A stretch of 6,736 nt of DNA from Ignavibacteria bacterium (GTDB taxonomy: Bacteria > Bacteroidota > Ignavibacteria > Tepidaquicellales > Tepidaquicellaceae): the NCBI GenBank assembly GCA_018058125.1, contig JAGPCH010000086.1:1-6736 (forward strand), written 5' to 3'. Positions 1 through 5,133 of the stretch are shown piece after piece. The translations under genes and the position numbers were made by a program. Numbering within the stretch: position 1 is the first letter of the stretch; each line of letters starts with the position of its first letter. The notes beneath the pieces are model-generated. The model saw only the letters and a program-made list of their open reading frames with translations, was not told the DNA's origin and searched no databases.

Positions 1-105
1 ATACACAATACACAATACACAATACACAATACACAATACACAATACACAATACACAATACACAATACACAATACACAATACACAATACTTATTACTTAGT
101 ACTTA
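1..105 (+). repeat. Composite heptanucleotide tandem array 1, cut by the left window edge
   Basis: Twelve perfect head-to-tail copies of the 7-base unit ATACACA occupy 1-84. The 7-base period then continues through three variant units at 85-91 (ATACTTA), 92-98 (TTACTTA) and 99-105 (GTACTTA). The array probably continues left of the window. Positions 1-98 contain no G on the plus strand. It ends 3 bp before the TTG start codon of the transporter gene, so it takes the place where a ribosome binding site would normally lie. The direct reading is a microsatellite-like tandem repeat; any leader or regulatory role is inference. Confidence 0.97.
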
Positions 106-108
106 CAA

Positions 109-1335
109 TTGGAAGCCTGGAAAAAAAATTTATACAGCATATGGATAGCGCAGTTTGTTGCGATGGTAGGTATGAGTATGGTTATTCCGTTTCTTCCTTT
201 TTATATCCGTGAACTTGGTGTCACAAATCCCGATGAACTCGAGCACTGGAGCGGAATAATTTTCAGCGGTCCTTTTATTTTATCATTTCTTCTTACACCT
301 GTATGGGGAATGCTCGGTGATAGATTCGGAAAAAAAACAATGGTACTTAGGGCAATATTCGGACTGGCAATTTCCCAGCTTCTGATCGGTTTTTCAGCAA
401 ATGTAATTCAGTTGTTCATTTTCAGAATGGTGCAAGGCGGTATAAGCGGATTTATAGCTTCTTCACTAGCGCTTGTTTCATCAGGAACCCCAAAGGAAAA
501 ATCCGGATATGCAATCGGAATATTACAGACTTCTATCTCATCCGGAACAGTGATTGGACCGTTTATCGGAGGTGTTATTGCAGATATGTCTTCTTACAAA
601 ACCGTATTCTTTATTACTTCAGGAATGTGTATTGTTAGCGGTTTTCTTGTTTTGATAAATGTAAAGGAACCGCAAAAGCAAATTTCCAATAAAGTATTTT
701 CTGTTATAGAAAATTACAAATATGTATTTTCATTACCTGAGATAACAGTTGCTTTGATTTCCATAACAACGATTCAAGTCTCGCTTACTATTGCTCAGCC
801 GGTTTTTGCATTATTTGTTGAATCCATAACAAAAGGAAGTGAATATATCTCTACACTTACAGGAGCCATTTTCGGAACGCTTGGTATATTCAGCGTAATT
901 TCTTCTCCATGGTGGGGAAGACGAAGCGACACTAAAAGTTTTAAGAAAAATATGGTCGTAGCCATTACAGGCGCAGGCATTGCTTATTGTGTCCATACAT
1001 ATATATTAAATCCCTTTTTACTTTTTCCCGTAAGAGCATTCCTTGGACTTTGTGTAGGAGGTATTATTCCGATGATCTATGCATATATAAATAAGAATAT
1101 TTCGGACGACAGAAAAAGCGGTGTAATGGGAATAGCTTCAAGCTTTACACTGTTCGGAAATCTTGTAGGACCGCTATTGTGTACTTTACTTTTGTATGAA
1201 TTTCAGATAAAATACATTTTCCTGATTTCAGGATTGATGCTCTTTGCTAATGCTATACTTATCTATTATAGAGTCAAAGAAAACAGAGTGAGTTTCAATA
1301 TAAAAGGAAATGTAGCTCTTGAAGAAAAAAAATAA
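109..1335 (+). CDS. MFS multidrug-efflux-type transporter (DHA1/MdtG-like), TTG start
   Basis: This encodes a 408-residue inner-membrane protein of the major facilitator superfamily, expected to have 12 helices and to export small molecules in exchange for protons. The N-terminus (EAWKKNLY) resembles that of MdtG-type drug exporters. Visible family motifs are motif A at residues 67-82 (GMLGDRFGKK), a motif B-like RMVQGG near 106-111, the antiporter motif C at 145-155 (SGTVIGPFIGG), and a degenerate second motif A in the other half at 269-280 (WGRRSD). The length is normal for the family. TTG at 109 is chosen because a TAG stop lies in frame at 97-99 and the next in-frame ATG (residue 19) would remove the conserved N-terminus and part of helix 1. 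No Shine-Dalgarno is present, since the heptamer array reaches to within 3 bp of the start. The substrate cannot be told from sequence; a drug-resistance role is a family-level guess. Confidence 0.9.
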   Translation: MEAWKKNLYSIWIAQFVAMVGMSMVIPFLPFYIRELGVTNPDELEHWSGIIFSGPFILSFLLTPVWGMLGDRFGKKTMVLRAIFGLAISQLLIGFSANVIQLFIFRMVQGGISGFIASSLALVSSGTPKEKSGYAIGILQTSISSGTVIGPFIGGVIADMSSYKTVFFITSGMCIVSGFLVLINVKEPQKQISNKVFSVIENYKYVFSLPEITVALISITTIQVSLTIAQPVFALFVESITKGSEYISTLTGAIFGTLGIFSVISSPWWGRRSDTKSFKKNMVVAITGAGIAYCVHTYILNPFLLFPVRAFLGLCVGGIIPMIYAYINKNISDDRKSGVMGIASSFTLFGNLVGPLLCTLLLYEFQIKYIFLISGLMLFANAILIYYRVKENRVSFNIKGNVALEEKK

Positions 1336-1383
1336 TCCCGAATTTATTACTTTTCAAATTACAATTAACAAAATATTAACAAG

Positions 1384-1414
1384 TTGAATATTAAAATAGA
1401 ATCAAATATGTTTC
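1384..1414 (+). promoter_or_regulatory. Candidate Bacteroidota-type promoter for the DUF971 gene
   Basis: TTG at 1384-1386 is followed after 20 bp by TATGTTTC at 1407-1414. This matches the Bacteroidota -7 consensus TAnnTTTG at all but the last base and has the usual spacing from the -33 TTG. A start of transcription is expected at about 1418-1422, exactly where the second heptamer array begins, so the array would be nearly the whole 5' leader (about 88 nt). This was found by eye in an AT-rich region, so chance matches are possible. Confidence 0.45.
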
Positions 1415-1415
1415 A

Positions 1416-1503
1416 CACAATACACAATACACAATACACAATACACAATACACAATACACAATACAAAATACTTAATACCTAATACCTAATACTTAATAC
1501 TTT
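1416..1503 (+). repeat. Composite heptanucleotide tandem array 2
   Basis: After a partial unit, six perfect ATACACA copies run from 1420 to 1461. Six variant units follow in the same 7-base register: ATACAAA (1462-1468), ATACTTA (1469-1475), ATACCTA twice (1476-1489), ATACTTA (1490-1496) and ATACTTT (1497-1503). The order, ATACACA block first and ATAC(C/T)TA block next to the gene, matches array 1. The array ends 4 bp before an ATG. The plus strand has no G from 1411 to 1509; the next G is the third base of that start codon. Confidence 0.96.
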
Positions 1504-1507
1504 TAAA

Positions 1508-1816
1508 ATGCATCCTCCGTCAAAAATAAAGAAAACAGAAAACAATTCTCTTCAGACTACATGGTCTGATGGTGAAATACTTGAAGTAAGTATAGAAAAA
1601 CTGCGGGATGAATGTCCCTGTGTAGAATGTAAAGGAGAGACAGTGATCTTCAGTTCTTACATACCTATTAAGTCACCGTTTAAAGCGCCTGGGTTTTATG
1701 AGATAGAGAAGATCGAACCGGTTGGAAACTATGCCATAAATATTACATGGAAAGATAAACATAATACAGGATTATACTCTTGGGAATTGCTGAAAAAGAT
1801 TTCTGAAAAAAAATGA
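1508..1816 (+). CDS. DUF971 family protein (gamma-butyrobetaine hydroxylase-like N-terminal domain)
   Basis: This is a 102-residue soluble protein made of a single DUF971 / GBBH-like N-terminal domain. Signature elements are a W-x-DG turn (residues 19-22), LRDECPCVEC (32-41) and the closing block of aromatic, KH and TGLYSW residues (81-92). Cys36, Cys38, Cys41 and His85 match in spacing and context the zinc site of human gamma-butyrobetaine dioxygenase (Cys38, Cys40, Cys43, His82), so bound zinc is likely. The oxygenase domain is absent; this is the usual stand-alone bacterial form. In other bacteria such proteins often sit beside Mrp/ApbC-type iron-sulfur carriers, but no such gene is visible here and the cellular role remains unknown. 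The ATG at 1508 is supported by an in-frame TAA at 1481-1483. There is no Shine-Dalgarno; the heptamer array lies immediately upstream. The 3' end faces rng across 25 bp. Confidence 0.88.
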   Translation: MHPPSKIKKTENNSLQTTWSDGEILEVSIEKLRDECPCVECKGETVIFSSYIPIKSPFKAPGFYEIEKIEPVGNYAINITWKDKHNTGLYSWELLKKISEKK

Positions 1817-1841
1817 GATGTGATGACTGAATCAGAAAAAA

Positions 1842-3404
1842 TTACTGGTCAAACTCTTCTGTAATAAACTTATCATGTTTTTTTGAATATACTTTGAATT
1901 CATCAAGCGCAAGAGACTCATCTTCCTCAAGCTTTATGAAAAGTAAATTCTTCATTCTAATTTTATTTAGTTTGCTGATAAAGCCTTCAGTGAGATAATT
2001 TCTTATAAATGGATTTACCTGAATGGAAATACTCATGCCGTTATTTCCGCCTTTATAACGTTTTATCCATCTTTCCATTCGGTTCATGAATGTTGACTTG
2101 GACTGAACATGCCCGGTGCCTCTGCACATCGGACACAGATCTGAAACTGTATGAATGATATTCTGTCTGACTCTCTGACGGGTAATTTCTACCAGCCCGA
2201 ATTCACTGACCGGTAATATTGTTGATTTAGCTCTGTCATTCTTAAATTCTTTTTTTACCTCTTCGTAAAGCCTCTTTCTATTCTTGTCATCATACAGGTC
2301 AATAAAATCTATCACTATGATTCCACCGATGTCGCGAAGTCTTATCTGTCTGACTATTTCTTTTGCGGATTCGAGATTAGTATTGAGCGAATTCACTTCC
2401 TGATCCCTGTGCTTGGCATATTTACCGCTGTTTACATCTACTACAGTCATGGCTTCTGTCGGCTCTATTATAATGTAACCGCCATTCTTAAGCCAGACTT
2501 TTCTCTGAAGTGATTCCTCAATTTGTTTTTCAATATTGAACACATCAAACAACGGCTGATCAGAATTAAACAACTCGATCTTATCAGAAAACTCAGGGGA
2601 AGTATCATCTACATATGTTTTAATATCCCGGTAAATCTTTTTTGAATCAATAACAACTTTTGAAATGTCTTCTTTAAAGAGATCACGAACAACTGATGAT
2701 GTAGTCGATACATCTTTATGAAGGATTAGAGGTGATTTTGTTGTTTTTAATTTAGTCTGAATTTCATTCCATGTTTTTATAAGAGTATTCAGATCATCAA
2801 GTATAAGACTTTCATCCTGACCGGCTGCTACAGTACGGATAATTATACCGAATCCCTTTGGCAAAGTGGATTTCACAATGCTTCTTAGTCTTCTTTTCTC
2901 TTTTGGATTATAGATCTTCTTTGATAATCCGATCTTTTTCTCGAATGGTATCAGTACTAGGTATCTCCCGGGAATGGAAACTTTGGATGTAACTCTGAAT
3001 CCTTTGTTGCCAACCGGTTCTTTTGTGATCTGAACAATTATATCCTGACCTCTCTCAAGATTAGGATTCTTATTATTGCTTCTGTTGTAATTTGGCTGGA
3101 CAGTTTCTTCCTCATCATCTTCATCATCTTCCTCAATATCCGAATCGTCTCCGATAATTGAAGCATATTCGTCCAGTGAACTTCCTATATCCGAGAAATG
3201 CAGGAATGCATCCTGCTGAAATCCAAGATCGATAAATGCTGCTCTGATTCCGGGAATAACTTTCCCTATCTTTCCAAGATAAATATCACCGACATTTCTT
3301 TCTTTATCGGGAGTATCAAGAAAAAATTCCGCGAGTTTACCGTCTTCGGTAATCGCTATTCTTACATCTTCCGAAACTGAATTAATAAGTATAACTTTTT
3401 TCAT
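1842..3404 (-). CDS. rng: Ribonuclease G/E family endoribonuclease
   Basis: The product is a 520-residue single-strand-specific endoribonuclease that cuts AU-rich RNA in rRNA maturation and mRNA decay. An S1 RNA-binding domain spans about residues 37-130 and is followed by the 5'-monophosphate sensor region (Arg190-Thr191). The DNase I-like catalytic part carries Asp323 in VVDVNSGK and Asp366 in VIDFIDL. These are 43 residues apart, exactly as Asp303 and Asp346 are in E. coli RNase E. The zinc-link cysteines Cys424 and Cys427 lie in CPMCRGTG, also offset by +20. There is no long degradosome scaffold tail, so it is RNase G-like; E. coli RNase G has 489 residues. Part of the extra length is a strongly acidic S1-domain insert (86-100) followed by an Asn-rich stretch. 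The gene starts 27 bp after the rho stop and has no recognisable Shine-Dalgarno, so co-transcription from the rho promoter is likely. Confidence 0.96.
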   Translation of the reverse strand: MKKVILINSVSEDVRIAITEDGKLAEFFLDTPDKERNVGDIYLGKIGKVIPGIRAAFIDLGFQQDAFLHFSDIGSSLDEYASIIGDDSDIEEDDEDDEEETVQPNYNRSNNKNPNLERGQDIIVQITKEPVGNKGFRVTSKVSIPGRYLVLIPFEKKIGLSKKIYNPKEKRRLRSIVKSTLPKGFGIIIRTVAAGQDESLILDDLNTLIKTWNEIQTKLKTTKSPLILHKDVSTTSSVVRDLFKEDISKVVIDSKKIYRDIKTYVDDTSPEFSDKIELFNSDQPLFDVFNIEKQIEESLQRKVWLKNGGYIIIEPTEAMTVVDVNSGKYAKHRDQEVNSLNTNLESAKEIVRQIRLRDIGGIIVIDFIDLYDDKNRKRLYEEVKKEFKNDRAKSTILPVSEFGLVEITRQRVRQNIIHTVSDLCPMCRGTGHVQSKSTFMNRMERWIKRYKGGNNGMSISIQVNPFIRNYLTEGFISKLNKIRMKNLLFIKLEEDESLALDEFKVYSKKHDKFITEEFDQ

Positions 3405-3431
3405 AGAAGCTTTTGAATGTTCAATTATACT

Positions 3432-4727
3432 TTATGAATTCATGGATGCTAAAAACTCTTTATTTGATTTGGTACCTTTGAGCTTGCCGAGTAAAAACTC
3501 CATTGCTTCAATAGGATTATAATCCGAAAGCAGTTTTCTTAAAAGCCATACTCTGTTTAGTGTTTCGGGAGTAAGCAGCAATTCTTCTTTTCTTGTTCCG
3601 GATTTATTAAGATCAATTGCAGGGAATACTCTTCTGTCAGAAATTCTTCTGTCGAGAACAATTTCCATATTACCTGTTCCTTTGAATTCCTCAAAAATAA
3701 CTTCATCCATTCTGCTGCCTGTTTCGATAAGTGCTGTAGCGATAATTGTAAGACTTCCGCCTTCATCAATGTTTCTTGCTGCTCCGAAGAATCTTTTTGG
3801 TTTATGTAATGCATTTGCATCCACACCACCGGAAAGAATTTTTCCGCTGTGAGGAATGACCGTATTATGCGCTCTTGCAAGACGTGTAATGCTGTCAAGC
3901 AGGATCACAACGTCTTTCTTAGCTTCAATAAGTCTCTTGGCTTTTTGCAGAACGATCTCGGATACCTGTACGTGTCTCTCTGGCGGTTCATCGAAAGTCG
4001 AACTAATGACTTCCGCTTTCACATTTCTTTCCATATCCGTAACCTCTTCAGGTCTTTCGTCAATGAGAAGCACAATTAAATGAACTTCAGGATGATTTCT
4101 TGTTATGCTGTTTGCTAGTGTCTGTAATAAAATTGTCTTACCGCTTTTTGGCGGGGATACTATAAGCCCTCTCTGACCTTTTCCTATAGGCGTAAACATA
4201 TCCATGACTCTCATTGAATATTCACCGGGAGCAGTTTCCAGATTTATTCTCTCATCAGCATAAAGAGGAGTTAGATTATCAAATAATATCCTGTCGCGGA
4301 TCGTATCGGGGTTTTCAAAGTTTACAGCTTCCACTTTAAGTAATGCGAAAAACCGTTCTCCTTCTTTAGGAGGTCTTACCTGTCCGCTGACCGTATCTCC
4401 CGTTCTTAACAAAAACTTTTTGATTTGTGAAGGTGATACATATATATCATCAGGAGAAGGAAGATAATTGTAATCAACAGATCTTAAAAATCCATATCCA
4501 TCCGGAAGAACTTCAAGAACACCGACTGCATATGCAAATCCGTCTTTTTTGGTCTGTGCTTCAATGATCTTGAAAATCAGTTCCTGCTTTTTAAGATCAC
4601 TATAACCGGAAACCTTAAGTTCTTTTGCTAATTCAATAAGCTCGGATACTTTTCTGGATTTTAGATCTGTTACGTTTTTTGAATCAGAAAATGACTCTGA
4701 TTTATTGTTGGTGGTCTTTGTATCCAT
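3432..4727 (-). CDS. rho: Transcription termination factor Rho
   Basis: The product is a 431-residue hexameric RNA-dependent ATPase and translocase that ends transcription at C-rich, untranslated RNA. Domains in order are a Rho_N helical domain (about 22-58), a cold-shock-like RNA-binding fold (about 65-135) with the RNP1-like DGYGFLR at 76-82, and the ATPase core. Walker A is SPPKSGKT (191-198, Lys197). The catalytic glutamate is Glu224 in DERPEE, Walker B ends at Asp278 in VVILLDS, the Q-loop region [14 protein letters not shown] covers 300-313, and the arginine finger is Arg379. All are offset +13 from E. coli Rho, so nothing essential is missing and the core has no insertion. The extra 12-13 residues are at the N-terminus, and the long N-terminal insertion known from some Bacteroidota Rho proteins is absent. 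It is first in an apparent rho-rng operon, behind a long C-rich leader. Confidence 0.98.
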   Translation of the reverse strand: MDTKTTNNKSESFSDSKNVTDLKSRKVSELIELAKELKVSGYSDLKKQELIFKIIEAQTKKDGFAYAVGVLEVLPDGYGFLRSVDYNYLPSPDDIYVSPSQIKKFLLRTGDTVSGQVRPPKEGERFFALLKVEAVNFENPDTIRDRILFDNLTPLYADERINLETAPGEYSMRVMDMFTPIGKGQRGLIVSPPKSGKTILLQTLANSITRNHPEVHLIVLLIDERPEEVTDMERNVKAEVISSTFDEPPERHVQVSEIVLQKAKRLIEAKKDVVILLDSITRLARAHNTVIPHSGKILSGGVDANALHKPKRFFGAARNIDEGGSLTIIATALIETGSRMDEVIFEEFKGTGNMEIVLDRRISDRRVFPAIDLNKSGTRKEELLLTPETLNRVWLLRKLLSDYNPIEAMEFLLGKLKGTKSNKEFLASMNS

Positions 4728-4740
4728 AATATTGTTATTT

Positions 4741-4746
4741 TCCTTT
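4741..4746 (-). promoter_or_regulatory. Possible distant Shine-Dalgarno of rho
   Basis: AAAGGA on the minus strand lies 13 nt upstream of the rho ATG, further than the usual 5-9 nt. It is the only purine-rich Shine-Dalgarno-like site seen before any of the five genes. It may be fortuitous, because the group often initiates without such sites. Confidence 0.3.
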
Positions 4747-4754
4747 CGTGATGG

Positions 4755-4900
4755 GATAACAGCTGAGGGTAACTTTTTATTTAGTTTGATTTAACAGATG
4801 TATAAATTTATAAAATGATGAATTCAATTGGATAAAATAGAAATATAAGATAATAGATTTAAATAATTTCCTTATGAAGTATTAAGGTGTGTTATTTGAT
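4755..4900 (-). promoter_or_regulatory. C-rich, G-poor leader of rho (candidate rut-like autoregulatory region)
   Basis: By hand count the minus strand here has about 27 C against about 8 G over some 146 nt, although the region is AT-rich. Many of the C residues fall in pyrimidine-C steps spaced along the RNA, such as ACACACC, ATCC, ACCCTC and TCCC. C-over-G bias with spaced YC steps is the known composition of Rho loading sites, and E. coli rho is known to be attenuated by its own product in its leader. That this leader works the same way is inference. A small 5-bp hairpin (CCTTA/TAAGG, 4870-4887) is the only clear structure within it. Confidence 0.4.
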
Positions 4901-4905
4901 GCAGA

Positions 4906-4936
4906 CAAAACTATTATATATATTAAAAATTATCAA
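4906..4936 (-). promoter_or_regulatory. Candidate rho-rng operon promoter (Bacteroidota type)
   Basis: On the minus strand TTG (4936-4934) is followed after 20 bp by TAGTTTTG (4913-4906). This is a perfect match to the Bacteroidota -7 consensus TAnnTTTG at the normal distance from the -33 TTG. Transcription would start near 4898-4902 and give a leader of about 170 nt before the rho ATG. It is the best consensus match seen in the window. Confidence 0.55.
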
Positions 4937-4957
4937 GTTATAAATAATAATTTTTAA
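4923..4957. repeat. 11-bp perfect AT inverted repeat
   Basis: TTAAAAATTAT (4923-4933) is the exact reverse complement of ATAATTTTTAA (4947-4957), with 13 bp between. The left arm lies between the TTG and TAGTTTTG of the candidate rho promoter. The stem is wholly A/T in an AT-rich region, so chance is a real explanation; an operator for a dimeric regulator is only a possibility. Confidence 0.45.
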
Positions 4958-5050
4958 AAATAGCTGCGGAAAAGACAATTTTAACCTGCAGACAAATTTT
5001 ATATCCAAAACACGATTTATTATCATTTCCGGTCCCGTAATCTGAACCTG

Positions 5051-5078
5051 TTACCTAATACCAAATACTAAGAACTTT
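5051..5078 (+). repeat. Decayed heptamer cluster, relative of arrays 1 and 2
   Basis: Four consecutive 7-base units keep the register and the family pattern seen in arrays 1 and 2: TTACCTA (5051-5057), ATACCAA (5058-5064), ATACTAA (5065-5071) and GAACTTT (5072-5078). Orientation relative to the next gene is the same. No pure ATACACA unit is present. It lies 55 bp before the start codon of the downstream gene instead of abutting it. Confidence 0.6.
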
Positions 5079-5098
5079 CAAGGTTAAATTCTTTAAAA

Positions 5099-5128
5099 TT
5101 GAAATTGCGTGGTTAAATCTTTATTTTG
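5099..5128 (+). promoter_or_regulatory. Candidate promoter of the glycosyltransferase-like gene
   Basis: TTG at 5099-5101 is followed after 19 bp by TTATTTTG at 5121-5128, one mismatch from TAnnTTTG. The expected transcription start falls at about 5132-5136, on or next to the ATG at 5134, which would make the mRNA leaderless. Either that is real or the true promoter lies further upstream. Confidence 0.35.
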
Positions 5129-5133
5129 CACGT

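Larger units (their letters stand above)
4728..5133. other. 406-bp AT-rich divergent intergenic region
   Basis: The region separates rho (minus) from the glycosyltransferase-like gene (plus). It holds the candidate rho promoter and leader, an 11-bp perfect all-AT inverted repeat (4923-4933 with 4947-4957), an imperfect hairpin (4964-4991), a decayed heptamer cluster (5051-5078) and a candidate promoter just before the plus-strand gene. No convincing protein or RNA gene was found in it. Between about 4992 and 5050 nothing recognisable is present. Confidence 0.7.

Noticed and set aside
1..105. CRISPR-like or coding interpretation of the heptamer arrays
   Set aside because: There are no spacers between the 7-bp units, no cas genes, and stop codons occur in the array frames; it is a simple tandem repeat.
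795..996. Two short minus-strand reading frames inside the transporter gene
   Set aside because: They lie fully within a well-supported gene and their translations show no family features.
1798..1841. Terminator between the convergent DUF971 and rng genes
   Set aside because: Only a 7-bp A/T-rich pairing (TTTCTGA with TCAGAAA) with a 24-nt loop is present, with no GC stem or proper U-tract.
3198..3380. Plus-strand reading frame antisense to rng
   Set aside because: It is the mirror of the conserved S1 region of RNase G and has no recognisable motifs.
3557..4083. Minus- and plus-strand frames overlapping rho
   Set aside because: They are out-of-frame or antisense shadows of the conserved Rho ATPase core.
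4795..4827. Sigma70-like minus-strand promoter (TTGAAT, 17 bp, TATACA) for rho
   Set aside because: The spacing is good, but the upstream TTG-N20-TAGTTTTG fits the host's consensus better. Kept only as a possible second rho promoter.
4899..4943. 14-codon plus-strand reading frame in the divergent intergenic region
   Set aside because: It is very short and AT-driven, has no ribosome binding site, and overlaps the better-supported rho promoter.
4964..4991. Imperfect hairpin followed on the minus strand by TTTTT
   Set aside because: It is terminator-like in shape (CTGC/GCAG ends, bulged stem), but no minus-strand gene ends here and the stem is weak; it could at most block antisense reading into rho.
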